Shown: piece by piece, positions 19,270 to 27,968 of the stretch | How positions within the stretch are numbered: position 1 is the first letter of the stretch | How the letters are laid out: every line of letters begins with the position of its first letter | Assembly: GCA_902362435.1 (NCBI GenBank) | Contig: CABIWW010000004.1 | Span: 1 to 64,000, forward strand | Source of the DNA: Eubacteriaceae bacterium | GTDB taxonomy: Bacteria; Bacillota; Clostridia; Peptostreptococcales; Anaerovoracaceae | DNA: 64,000 nt | Direction of reading: 5' to 3' | Made by a program: the position numbers and the translations under genes | The notes under the pieces: model-generated | What the model saw: only the letters and a program-made list of their open reading frames with translations | Told to the model about the DNA's origin: nothing | Database searches by the model: none

Positions 19270-19916
19270 TAGTTTTCCCCTCCTTTTTCTTCCTCAGCAG
19301 TTTCTGTATCTTCTTTTTCTTCGGCAGTCTCTTCCTCAGCAGTTTCTGTCTCTTCTTTTTCTTCGACAGTCTCTTCTTCTGCAGCTTCCTCAGCCTTTTC
19401 AGCTTCTTTTTCTGCAGCTTCCTCTCCTGCTTCAGCGATCTCTTCGAGTTCTTCAGCCTCTTCTTCTGCGATCACTTCTATGTCTTCAGCATTCTTGAGC
19501 TTATCTCTCTTTTCCTGAAGAACTGCCAGGCCTTTTACAACACCGTCTATGATAGCTTCCGGTCTTGCTGCACAGCCCGGAACGTAAACATCTACCGGGA
19601 TAACAGTATCAACGCCGCCTAAGATATTATAGCACTGCTTGAACACGCCTGCCGAGCACGCACATATACCTACAGCCACTACGACTTTCGGCTCGGGCAT
19701 CTGCTCGTATATCTGTTTTACAACATCTTTATTCTGTTCGTTAACGGATCCTGTAACAAGAAACACATCTGCATGTTTAGGGTTTCCTGTATTTATGATA
19801 CCGAATCTTTCCACGTCATACATAGGTGTAAGACATGCCAGGACTTCGATATCGCATCCGTTACAGCTGGATCCGTCATAATGGATGACCCATGGTGATT
19901 TTGCAATATATGACAT
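19269..19916 (-). CDS. echC: Ech hydrogenase small subunit C (NuoB-like) with acidic tail
   Basis: Small subunit holding the proximal [4Fe-4S] cluster. Likely ligands are Cys18 and Cys21 (SSCNGC), Cys85 (GICACSAG) and Cys115 (VPGCAARPEA). The family domain ends near residue 142. After it comes a tail of about 73 residues made almost wholly of Glu, Ala, Lys and Thr, partly built from a 42-bp tandem duplication. NuoB/EchC proteins normally end without such a tail. It precedes echD with a one-base overlap. Confidence 0.93.
   Translation of the reverse strand: MSYIAKSPWVIHYDGSSCNGCDIEVLACLTPMYDVERFGIINTGNPKHADVFLVTGSVNEQNKDVVKQIYEQMPEPKVVVAVGICACSAGVFKQCYNILGGVDTVIPVDVYVPGCAARPEAIIDGVVKGLAVLQEKRDKLKNAEDIEVIAEEEAEELEEIAEAGEEAAEKEAEKAEEAAEEETVEEKEETETAEEETAEEKEDTETAEEEKGGEN
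19289..19372 (-). repeat. 42-bp tandem duplication in the echC tail
   Basis: Two adjacent 42-base units (19289-19330 and 19331-19372) match at 40 of 42 positions and keep the reading frame, encoding two 14-residue copies based on EEKE[E/D]TETAEEE. The near identity points to recent duplication. Confidence 0.9.
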
Positions 19917-19929
19917 TTCTACACCTCCT

Positions 19930-20799
19930 TTATACTATCAGATACAATACGAAAATATTTATCACGCCGCATACGAGCGCCACGATCCATGCCGATTTGA
20001 AAGCGAACTGCCATTTCATTCTTGCGAAGCAGTTGTCGATGAGCACTTCAAAGAAGTAAGTCAGCAGACAAACAACCACGCCGATAACAGTTCCCCATAC
20101 AGTGCCGTTGGCAAAGAACAGGAATACGAAACCAAGCAGGAATACGTTTTCATACCAGTGTGATATCTCGATCCATCCCAGAGTTCTTCCTGAGAATTCC
20201 GTCGTAAGACCTCTTACCAGCTCCTGGTGAGCGTGATGTGACATACTCAGGTCAAACGGTGATTTTCTGAACTTTATAGTCAGGATGAATACGAATCCGA
20301 TGAATATACCGATAAGCGGAAGGAACGGCATCGATACTCCGCCAAGGATATCTTTTACTGCGAAGCTTCCGCAGTACATGTAAAATCCTATCGCTGTCAT
20401 CAGAACCATAGGCTCATATGCCATCATCTGCAGCAGTTCACGTTCAGCTCCCACCTGTGCATAAGGCGAGTTCGATGAAAATGCCGCAACAATCAGGAAC
20501 GCACTTGCCACTGTGAGCGTAAAGATCACGAGCAGCAGATCTCCTCCTGCGAAGAAGATCGCACCTGACGCCATAACGAAGATGACGAAAATCAGAACAT
20601 AGTAATCCTGCACTCTCGTTACAGTCTGTTTTTCCTTTTCGAAGAGCTTGAGCACGTCATAGAACGGCTGAAGAACAGGAGGACCTACTCTTCGCTGCAT
20701 TCTTGCCGAAAGCTTTCTGTCCAGTCCTGCAAGGAAGCCTCCTACGAAAGGAGCCAGGATCAGGTATGCGATTACAGCTATTATCGTCTTAATAATCAT
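19930..20799 (-). CDS. echB: Ech hydrogenase membrane subunit B (NuoH-like)
   Basis: Integral membrane subunit that links the hydrogenase arm to the ion-pumping module. 289 residues, about eight hydrophobic helices. Signature loop RRVGPPVLQPFYDVLKLFEKE at about 36-56 and KFRKSPFDLSMSHHAHQELV near residue 175-194. Its ATG overlaps the echA stop by one base. Confidence 0.93.
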   Translation of the reverse strand: MIIKTIIAVIAYLILAPFVGGFLAGLDRKLSARMQRRVGPPVLQPFYDVLKLFEKEKQTVTRVQDYYVLIFVIFVMASGAIFFAGGDLLLVIFTLTVASAFLIVAAFSSNSPYAQVGAERELLQMMAYEPMVLMTAIGFYMYCGSFAVKDILGGVSMPFLPLIGIFIGFVFILTIKFRKSPFDLSMSHHAHQELVRGLTTEFSGRTLGWIEISHWYENVFLLGFVFLFFANGTVWGTVIGVVVCLLTYFFEVLIDNCFARMKWQFAFKSAWIVALVCGVINIFVLYLIV

Positions 20800-22730
20800 T
20801 ATGCAGCACCTCCTGTCAGCAGGCTTATAAGAGTTCCGACCATCATGCCTATACCGATAACCAGCATTGCAGTCGTCAGTATGCCGCCTACAAGGTTCAT
20901 CTTCTTTTCACCGAAGTATTTCTCCATATGCCAGTTTCTAAGGGTGAACGATACATCTTTACCCATAGATCCGCGGTAAGTTCTGTTGTCCCCCTCGTTT
21001 ACACCTGCAAGGTATATAGGAACGATCTTTTTCTTCGATTTTCCGAAACCGAATCCTGTTATCAGAATCAGTACTACCAGCATAACAACCATTACGATCA
21101 TGTTGTTTGAAGAAAGCACTGTCGATGCGAGGCCTCCGAATACGCCTTCAAGATAAGGAACGAGCATGTACATCGAAATGACAGGGAATATGAGACATAC
21201 CACGATAGTAAGTCCGACCAGCGTTCCCTGAACGAACCATTCTTCCTTATGTACATCCTGCTGTATGTTCTTTTCATTTGCAACGATAGCTGAAAGCTTA
21301 CCCATCCACTTGATCCAGTAGAATGCTGTCACGGCACTTCCGAAACAGATTATCCCTACGAGGATGAAGTTTCCTGAATCTACAAATGATGTCATTGCCG
21401 CCCACTTTGAAATGAGCATACCGAAAGGAGCCAGGAACATTCCTGCGATACCGATCATCATGAATGCTGCCAGTCTAGGCATTCTCACGAAGAGACCATC
21501 CATGTCCTCGATATCTCTGCTTCCGATATTGTGTTCTGCAGTTCCCACGCATAAGAACAGCAGTGACTTTGTAACAGCATGGAATATGATCAGCATGACG
21601 CCTGCCCATACAGACTCAGCTGTGCCTATACCACCGCATGTTACGATAAGTCCGAGATTTGCTATAGTTGAATATGCCAGCACTCTCTTGGCGTTACTCT
21701 GCGAAATAGCCGCAAACGATGCCATCAGGAATGTGATACCTCCGACCATCATTGTCATGATTCCTGCGAAGTTGCTCATTCCGAGTACCGGAGCCAGCTT
21801 TATTATCATGAATACACCGGCTTTAACCATTGTCGACGAGTGAAGTAATGCCGATGTAGGTGTCGGTGCCACCATAGCGCCGAGCAGCCAGCTGTTGAAC
21901 GGCATCTGAGCCGCCTTTGTGATGCCTGCGAATGCAAAGAATGCAGCAGGGATCGCAACCACTCCGCCATATACCGATCCGATCATGAGCATAGTGCTCA
22001 GTTCTATAGTTCCGAACACCTGACCGAGAATAACGATACCTACGGCAAATCCGAGACCGCCGAGAAGGTTCATGATCAGAGCTCTGAACGCATTGTTCGT
22101 AGCTTCCTTCGTCTTTGTGAAGCCGATGAGCCAGAATGATGAAAGGCTGGTGATTTCCCAGAAGAAATACATCCAGATCATGTTGTTTGAAGTTACCAGA
22201 CCGACCATCGCGCCAAGGAATATAAACATTACGAAGAAGAACCAAGGTCTTCTGTCCTTTTCATCTGCGTGATGATGCTGGAAATCCTTCATGTAACCCA
22301 GCGCATAAACTGTTATCAACGAACCAATAATTCCTATGATCAAGATCATGATCATTGAAAGTCTGTCAACATACATGTTGTTCTGGACTTCAATGCTGTG
22401 ACCCTTAGTAAGTTCAAACCACATGATCAATGGAGTCTGAATCACAGCAAAAAGTGATGCCAGGTATTTCTTATGCTTGATACCTATTATGATGATATAC
22501 AGCGCAAGGAGCGCTTCTATAGCCATCATGACATAGTTTATAGCCTCGTAGTGGAGCTCGAATGTGTCTCCGCCCGATTTGAAATACTGGACAGCCACGA
22601 AGATAGCTGCGGCAGCGATTACAAGAGCTGCAAATTTTACCACAACATCTCTGACTTTATCCTCTTTGCTTACTAAAAGAATCACGGCAATAATTATTGG
22701 AAAACCAATAAGAAAAAGTATAGTGCCCAT
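20799..22730 (-). CDS. echA: Ech hydrogenase antiporter-like subunit A (NuoL-like)
   Basis: Proton or sodium-translocating subunit of the Mrp/NuoL family, 643 residues, with about 16 hydrophobic segments. The conserved core is WMYFFWEITSLSSFWLIGF and MPFNSWLLGAMVAPTPTSALLHSSTMVKAGVF. It has the lysines and glutamate typical of pumping subunits. First gene of echABCDEF in canonical order, behind a promoter at 22779-22808. Confidence 0.94.
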   Translation of the reverse strand: MGTILFLIGFPIIIAVILLVSKEDKVRDVVVKFAALVIAAAAIFVAVQYFKSGGDTFELHYEAINYVMMAIEALLALYIIIIGIKHKKYLASLFAVIQTPLIMWFELTKGHSIEVQNNMYVDRLSMIMILIIGIIGSLITVYALGYMKDFQHHHADEKDRRPWFFFVMFIFLGAMVGLVTSNNMIWMYFFWEITSLSSFWLIGFTKTKEATNNAFRALIMNLLGGLGFAVGIVILGQVFGTIELSTMLMIGSVYGGVVAIPAAFFAFAGITKAAQMPFNSWLLGAMVAPTPTSALLHSSTMVKAGVFMIIKLAPVLGMSNFAGIMTMMVGGITFLMASFAAISQSNAKRVLAYSTIANLGLIVTCGGIGTAESVWAGVMLIIFHAVTKSLLFLCVGTAEHNIGSRDIEDMDGLFVRMPRLAAFMMIGIAGMFLAPFGMLISKWAAMTSFVDSGNFILVGIICFGSAVTAFYWIKWMGKLSAIVANEKNIQQDVHKEEWFVQGTLVGLTIVVCLIFPVISMYMLVPYLEGVFGGLASTVLSSNNMIVMVVMLVVLILITGFGFGKSKKKIVPIYLAGVNEGDNRTYRGSMGKDVSFTLRNWHMEKYFGEKKMNLVGGILTTAMLVIGIGMMVGTLISLLTGGAA

Positions 22731-22778
22731 ACAATCCTCCTAATAAAAATATAACTGGTGAGATAAATTAACACGTTT

Positions 22779-22808
22779 ATTATACATATATGTATGTGTA
22801 ATAATCAA
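22779..22808 (-). promoter_or_regulatory. Promoter of the ech operon, with a palindrome
   Basis: Minus-strand TTGATT (22803-22808), 18-base spacer, TATAAT (22779-22784). The spacer contains a perfect 12-base palindrome TACATATATGTA (22783-22794) that touches the -10 and could be an operator. The rest of the 360-base gap (22809-23000) has no gene I can support. Confidence 0.6.
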
Positions 22809-23000
22809 GCTAAAACGAATATACAGAATAATCTAAAAAATTATTTTGCACATAATTCAGAAACTCAGCAAAATCGTTGAAAAATCAAGACAATCTAGTT
22901 TTCCGCCAGGATGGATTTTTGCCATAAACCGGCATCGTTTCCATCGCAGAAACACGCGCATACACATCTGAATCACGCTACTCCGTGTGCGATTTCTGAC

Positions 23001-23032
23001 AAAACAGGAGACCGGCCACTGTACCGGTCTCC
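23001..23032 (-). terminator. Rho-independent terminator of the APC permease
   Basis: Perfect 9-bp stem GGAGACCGG / CCGGTCTCC with an eight-base loop; TGTTTTG follows on the minus strand. 59 bases past the permease stop. Confidence 0.8.
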
Positions 23033-23090
23033 TTGCGTTTTTTGTATCTATTTGGTCTTTATTTGCGTTTTAAAAGCTGTTCCCGAAAGC

Positions 23091-24773
23091 CTATTTTTTC
23101 TTTGCAGGCTCTACCTTCTTTGAAACGAAGTACAGAACGATGCATGCTACTGCGCATACTGCAGTGAGTATATGCAGACCTGTTCCGATAACGCCTACGA
23201 TAGAATCCACATCTACATTTGAAAGTATTCCGTCGAAGTAGTCACTCGACTCCCATGCATCTGCAGTTCCCCATCCTTCATACCAAGGCATGAATACGCA
23301 TGCTATCACGTTCATGACAGTCATGAGGAAGAACAGGAATGCCATCTTTCTCGTATCTCCTACACCGAGACCAGTCTTAGGATTGAGCGGATAAGCAACA
23401 GGATCCTTCTTCGTAAGTCCGCCGTACATCCTTCTCCAGATGAAGTAGAGTATAGGACCTGAAATTATTCCTATCATTCCGCCCAGATAGTAGTCCGAAC
23501 CGTTGATGAAGAATGCGAATATCGCTACGCAGATAGGCACGATGCATATGAGCGCCAGGAATCCGAATCCGCCGGGAACCTTGAACTTGTATTCGTCTGC
23601 AGGGATCTTCTTTCTGAGCACCATAGCTGAAAGATATACCATGATATACGAAGCAACCAGCAGGCATACGTCCAGTACGATGATGAATCCGAACGGAAGC
23701 ATACACAGAATGAGGTTCACGATACCTACCGACAGTACAGCTACATAAGGTACGCCGTGCTTCTTGTCGCATTTTACAAGGATCGGCGGTGCGAGATAGT
23801 CATCAGCCAGAGAGAAGAATCCTCTCGAACCTGATGCTATGTATGTATTGTAGATCGAGCACTGTGCGAGGATAGCAACCAGTACGAAGAACACGCCCAT
23901 CGCAGGGCCCCAGAATGTTTCGCATACATCTGCATATCCTACCATTCCGGCTTCTGTTCCCCAGTTTTCCCACTGTCCGAGTGAACCGAGCCCACCGATA
24001 GTAGGCAGGATATATACTGCCATGATGAGAGGTACAGTAAGCATAGTTCCCTTAGGTATTACCTGAGGATTTGCGACCTCTCCTGCGATAGTTGACATCG
24101 ATTCATATCCTGAGTACATCCACATGCCGATCGAGATACCTCCTGCTATGTAGAAGAACCAGTCGCCGATTCCCTCTGCAGGCTCAGCCGTGATCTGGAA
24201 CGATATATCCGTACCGCCGCCCCAGTTCATGAATCCGCATATGGCAACGAGACCGAAAGCGACCATTACCAGGATCGATAATATCGTACTTACGATACCT
24301 ACGTCCTTTACTCCGCGTACATTGATATATGTAAACACGATTATCATCAGTGCCTTTATGGCAAATTCACCTACACTTCCGAGATCCCATCTCGATGCAG
24401 CGTAGCCGCCTGCCAGTATAACATAAAGTGTATTGTCGATGTATATGGAGATAGTTCTCCACCATCCTGCCTGGAAACCCCAGAACTCGCCAAAGGCTTC
24501 CTGCACCCATTTGTAATAACCACCTTCCTGAGGTCGTACTGAACCCAGCTCTGAAGCTACCAGACCAAAAGGCAGTCCCCATACGAAAGGCAGTACGCAG
24601 AGCATGATTATCGTCAGTCCCGGACCGCATTCAGGGATCATTTCCTCGATACCGTAGCAGCCTGCAGCTACCAGACAGAATATCATGAATACTACTGTCG
24701 AGACTTTGATGTCATGCTTTTTCAATCCGTGTTCGCCTGTATCAGCGACCTGATTGTTCTGCTGTTGACTCAT
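23091..24773 (-). CDS. APC-family amino acid/amine permease
   Basis: Membrane transporter of the amino acid-polyamine-organocation superfamily, 560 residues, about 12-14 hydrophobic helices. The first helix region (VFMIFCLVAAGCYGIEEMIPECGPG) and the SGYESMSTIAGEVANPQ segment are typical of the family. A stretch near residues 480-525 (EGWGTADAWESSDYF) forms an extra loop before a last helix. I start at the ATG at 24771-24773, which has a perfect AAGGAGG site; an in-frame codon seven residues upstream lies within that site. Stands alone with its own promoter and terminator. Substrate not deducible. Confidence 0.88.
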   Translation of the reverse strand: MSQQQNNQVADTGEHGLKKHDIKVSTVVFMIFCLVAAGCYGIEEMIPECGPGLTIIMLCVLPFVWGLPFGLVASELGSVRPQEGGYYKWVQEAFGEFWGFQAGWWRTISIYIDNTLYVILAGGYAASRWDLGSVGEFAIKALMIIVFTYINVRGVKDVGIVSTILSILVMVAFGLVAICGFMNWGGGTDISFQITAEPAEGIGDWFFYIAGGISIGMWMYSGYESMSTIAGEVANPQVIPKGTMLTVPLIMAVYILPTIGGLGSLGQWENWGTEAGMVGYADVCETFWGPAMGVFFVLVAILAQCSIYNTYIASGSRGFFSLADDYLAPPILVKCDKKHGVPYVAVLSVGIVNLILCMLPFGFIIVLDVCLLVASYIMVYLSAMVLRKKIPADEYKFKVPGGFGFLALICIVPICVAIFAFFINGSDYYLGGMIGIISGPILYFIWRRMYGGLTKKDPVAYPLNPKTGLGVGDTRKMAFLFFLMTVMNVIACVFMPWYEGWGTADAWESSDYFDGILSNVDVDSIVGVIGTGLHILTAVCAVACIVLYFVSKKVEPAKKK

Positions 24774-24818
24774 TTTTTCCTCCTTAATAAACAATATATA
24801 GTAACAATTACAGGTATC

Positions 24819-24847
24819 ATTTTAAACATTCAGAAAAAACATTTCAA
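24819..24847 (-). promoter_or_regulatory. Promoter of the APC permease
   Basis: Minus-strand TTGAAA (24842-24847), 17-base spacer, TAAAAT (24819-24824), 46 bases before the ATG. Further upstream a 9-bp inverted repeat TTTAGTGTC (24891-24899) / GACACTAAA (24935-24943) flanks 35 bases. The remainder of the gap to recR has nothing else I can support. Confidence 0.6.
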
Positions 24848-25063
24848 CAACTTTCAGTTTATTCAAACGAACACAGCAACTACGTGCATGTTTAGTGTCA
24901 AGTTAGTTGTTTTCGTGTTATTTTTCCTCCGCTCGACACTAAAACAGTATAAGAGATCGTTTTTTACAAAAAATAAAAGACGATTCTCATCGCCTTTCAA
25001 TTCACTTTTATGCACTTTTCAGTATGTCTTCATATATCAGAGCGGCATCAGGCCAGACAAACA

Positions 25064-25663
25064 TTAAAGCTCTCTCCTGCCTTCGACTGCCTTGAGCAGA
25101 GTCACCTCGTCGGCATATTCCAGATCCCCGCCAACAGGGATCCCGTGAGCTATCCTGGTCACCTTTATACCCGACGGCTTGATCAGCCTCGCTATGTACA
25201 TGGCTGTCGCCTCTCCTTCAATGTTAGGGTTAGTCGCTATTATCAGCTCTTTCACCGCCTCATCCTGAAGTCTTACGATCAGCGACCTGAGATTGATATC
25301 ATCCGGTCCGATCCCGTCCATCGGCGAAATAGCGCCGTGCAGTACATGGTAGTACCCCCGGTACTCCCTTATCTTTTCCATGGCTACCACATCCTTGGGA
25401 CTCTCCACTACACATATCGTGCTCTTGTCGCGGCTGTCGTCAGAACATATCGCGCACGGATCCGTATCCGTGAGGTTGCCGCAGACCGAGCAGTACGTCA
25501 TCGACTTTTTCGCATCGCTTATCGCATTCGCAAGCTCCATCGCAGATTTTTCATCCATCGACAGTATGTGAAAAGCGAGCCGCTGCGCGGTCTTGCCGCC
25601 TATGCCCGGCAGCCTGGAAAGTTCATTTATCAGCCTGTTCAGCGGTTTTGCATAATACTTCAT
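25064..25663 (-). CDS. recR: Recombination mediator RecR
   Basis: Works with RecF and RecO to load RecA at gaps. 199 residues from the ATG at 25661-25663 ([22 protein letters not shown]), matching the family start; a TTG seven codons upstream is an alternative. Helix-hairpin-helix at the N-terminus, a four-cysteine zinc finger ([16 protein letters not shown]) near 56-71, then the Toprim domain with VVESPKDV. The start lies one base from the ybaB stop, so translation is probably coupled. Confidence 0.96.
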   Translation of the reverse strand: MKYYAKPLNRLINELSRLPGIGGKTAQRLAFHILSMDEKSAMELANAISDAKKSMTYCSVCGNLTDTDPCAICSDDSRDKSTICVVESPKDVVAMEKIREYRGYYHVLHGAISPMDGIGPDDINLRSLIVRLQDEAVKELIIATNPNIEGEATAMYIARLIKPSGIKVTRIAHGIPVGGDLEYADEVTLLKAVEGRREL

Positions 25664-25664
25664 T

Positions 25665-26018
25665 TTAGAGTCCCGGTATTCCAAGACCTGCAGTCAGCTT
25701 GTTCATCTCGTTGCTCGAGATCTCCTCCATCTGTCTCAGCGCTTCGTTAGCAGCTACCATTATGAGATCCTGCAGCATCTCGATATCGTCAGGATCCACT
25801 ACTTCAGGCTTGATCTGGACATCTTTTATCTCTTTCTTGCCTGTCACAACGACAGTTACCGCTCCGCCGCCTGAAGACGCCGACGTCTCCATTTCGTTTA
25901 TCTCATCCTGCAGCGCGTCGATCTTCCTCTGCATAGCCTGCATCTGCTGCATCTGTTTCTGCATGTTTCCCATGCCCTGCGCCTTAGGCTTCTTGCCCGC
26001 TCTCATTCCTTTTCCCAT
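25665..26018 (-). CDS. ybaB: YbaB/EbfC nucleoid-associated protein
   Basis: Small dimeric DNA-binding protein, 117 residues. Starts with a basic segment ([18 protein letters not shown]), then a Met/Gln-rich coiled coil ([18 protein letters not shown]) and the conserved core ([25 protein letters not shown]). The dnaX-ybaB-recR order is classical and supports the call. Confidence 0.96.
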   Translation of the reverse strand: MGKGMRAGKKPKAQGMGNMQKQMQQMQAMQRKIDALQDEINEMETSASSGGGAVTVVVTGKKEIKDVQIKPEVVDPDDIEMLQDLIMVAANEALRQMEEISSNEMNKLTAGLGIPGL

Positions 26019-26039
26019 GATTTCTCCTCCAAATATCAG

Positions 26040-27689
26040 TTACTTTATTTCAACATTTATGCCAAGAACGCTCTCCGCCTCCCTGGCCATATCCTCTACC
26101 GACATCCCGCGCACCGATACCTCAGTTCCTGCAAGCGTGATGTTCATAGTACGGCGTTTCCCCGTATGCTTCTCCATCAGCGACTCCAGCAGCTCTCTGT
26201 TCTTCTCCGCATGCCGCTTGACCGGCTCCGAATCCGCAACGACAGTGAAGTCATATTCGCCGACCGATGCAAGGTGTCCGCCGCTTCCGATTATATAGAA
26301 ACTGCCCTTTGCCGCTTCGCCATCCTCAAACACAGCCTTCCATAGCTCATCCAGATCGAATCCCTCCGCACCGTTTCCCGCCGCTTCATTTTCAGGCACT
26401 TCCCGCGCTGCCGCGTCCGGTGTTTCATCTGCATTCTTTTTTTTGTAAAGGTCTTCACCTGGTTCTGTTCTCGCATCAGGAGCACGTCCCGCTGTATCCG
26501 GTATGCCCGCTGGCGCAGCAGATGCTGCGCTGACTGCCGGCGCAGGCGCCGGCATCTGGACCTGTGGCGCCGCCGGCGCCGCAAACCCGCTTCCCGCCGC
26601 ACTTCTCAGATTAGATGACAGATTAACAACTGCCAGCTCGAGAAGTATCCTCGGCTGCGTCGACCATTTAGCCTCGCGCATAGTCTGCGAAAGCTCCAGT
26701 ATCCCGCGGTTTATATCAGCCAGCTCGATGCTGGCGCTCTGTTTCCTTATCCTGTCTATATTCTCCACAGACATGTTTATCACATCCTGCGGATCCCTGA
26801 TGAACTTCGCCATCAGCAGATTCCTGTAGTGATTCACCCAGTCACGCATGAACTGCCTGACATCCTTGCCGTCCGACAGCACATGATCCGTCAGTATCAG
26901 CGCATCTGCAGTCTTTCCTTTTCTGACAAGATCCGTGAGCTCAGTAAAAGTCTCTTCGCCCGATGCACCGAGGAACTCCAGCACATCCTTTGCTCCCACA
27001 ATACTTTCACCGCCCGCTATACACTGATCCAGTATGCTGAGGCCGTCCCTGACCGATCCGTCGGCATTTGCCGCTATGATACGCAGCGCGTCCTCTGACA
27101 CGTCTATCGACCGCTTCGCGCATATGTCAGCCATGCCCTTTATCAGCACAGATTCCGGCACTCGCCTGAAATCAAGTCTCATACACCTTGACAGTATCGT
27201 TGCCGGCAGCTTCTGCGGCTCCGTAGTCGCCAGTATGAACACCACGTATTCCGGCGGCTCCTCCAGCGTCTTGAGCAGCGCATTGAACGCCCCCGAAGAC
27301 AGCATGTGGACCTCGTCTATTATATAAACTTTTTTCCTGCCCGATGCCGGCGGATACTTTATGCTCTCCCGAAGCTCTCTGATATTGTCGACACCGTTGT
27401 TCGACGCGGCATCTATCTCTATCACATCGAGGTATGTGCCTTCCTTTATGCTGCGGCACACGCTGCACCTGCCGCATGGTCTTCCGCCCTCTTCGGCTAT
27501 GCAGTTCAGCCCCTTTGCCAGTATCCTCGCCGTAGTCGTCTTGCCGGTACCTCTCGTCCCGCAGAACAGATACGCATGGCTTGTACTGTCGGTCGCTATC
27601 TGGTTTTTAAGTATCTTTACGATATGCTCCTGCCCGAGTATCTCATCGAACACCTCCGGGCGATAAGCTCTGTACAATGCTGTATACAT
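26040..27689 (-). CDS. dnaX: DNA polymerase III subunits gamma and tau
   Basis: Clamp-loader ATPase that ties the replisome together. 549 residues: P-loop CGTRGTGKTT near 43-52, a zinc-binding CGRCSVC segment near 76-82, DEVHMLSSGAFNALLKTLEEPP, and sensor motif regions. Past residue 365 it becomes Ala/Pro-rich, then has a tau-specific C-terminal domain. At codons 416-418 an A8G run sits 10 bases after an AGGTGA sequence; a -1 shift there gives three more codons then TGA, which would make a gamma-like product of about 421 residues. ATG at 27687-27689, downstream of the SRP RNA. Confidence 0.97.
   Translation of the reverse strand: MYTALYRAYRPEVFDEILGQEHIVKILKNQIATDSTSHAYLFCGTRGTGKTTTARILAKGLNCIAEEGGRPCGRCSVCRSIKEGTYLDVIEIDAASNNGVDNIRELRESIKYPPASGRKKVYIIDEVHMLSSGAFNALLKTLEEPPEYVVFILATTEPQKLPATILSRCMRLDFRRVPESVLIKGMADICAKRSIDVSEDALRIIAANADGSVRDGLSILDQCIAGGESIVGAKDVLEFLGASGEETFTELTDLVRKGKTADALILTDHVLSDGKDVRQFMRDWVNHYRNLLMAKFIRDPQDVINMSVENIDRIRKQSASIELADINRGILELSQTMREAKWSTQPRILLELAVVNLSSNLRSAAGSGFAAPAAPQVQMPAPAPAVSAASAAPAGIPDTAGRAPDARTEPGEDLYKKKNADETPDAAAREVPENEAAGNGAEGFDLDELWKAVFEDGEAAKGSFYIIGSGGHLASVGEYDFTVVADSEPVKRHAEKNRELLESLMEKHTGKRRTMNITLAGTEVSVRGMSVEDMAREAESVLGINVEIK
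26425..26460 (-). promoter_or_regulatory. Predicted dnaX -1 programmed frameshift site
   Basis: Minus-strand A AAA AAG inside an A8G run (26436-26444). AGGTGA, perfectly complementary to the 16S anti-Shine-Dalgarno, ends 10 bases upstream. The -1 frame reads GAA TGC AGA TGA, with the stop at 26425-26427. A GC-rich segment just downstream may fold. Known precedent: E. coli dnaX uses A AAA AAG with an upstream SD at the same distance. Confidence 0.75.
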
Positions 27690-27750
27690 ACTGTCCCTCT
27701 CTCAAAACAACTTTGCTGACGACTGTTCAAATCATCACAAAAATAATAAA

Positions 27751-27902
27751 TTGCCCTTTGAAAGCTCCGCAGGCGTAGGAGAAGGCTTATCTGCGGCACA
27801 TAAGAGCTTCCGCTTATTGCTGCTTCCTTCCGGACCTGACAAGGTTCACGGCGTCCTATTGCGCAGGACCCAAACCATGCAAGCGGAACCATCAAAAGGC
27901 AA
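27751..27902 (-). ncRNA. ffs: Signal recognition particle RNA (small type)
   Basis: RNA scaffold that binds Ffh in co-translational targeting. The minus strand carries the invariant SRP domain GTCAGGTCCGGAAGGAAGCAG (27823-27843, shown in part) within a hairpin whose base is closed by TTCCGCTT / AAGCGGAA. Outside this core the transcript appears to include an extra hairpin CCGCAG / CTGCGG and is closed by a terminal 11-bp helix TTGCCTTTTGA / TCAAAGGGCAA (one G-U), followed by a T-rich stretch. Position upstream of dnaX-ybaB-recR is typical of Firmicutes. Exact ends are estimates. Confidence 0.9.
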
Positions 27903-27968
27903 TTTATCTGTATTATTATATTATTTTTATCGATCTTCGTCAAGGCTTTTCGCGATCATAATCCGGCG

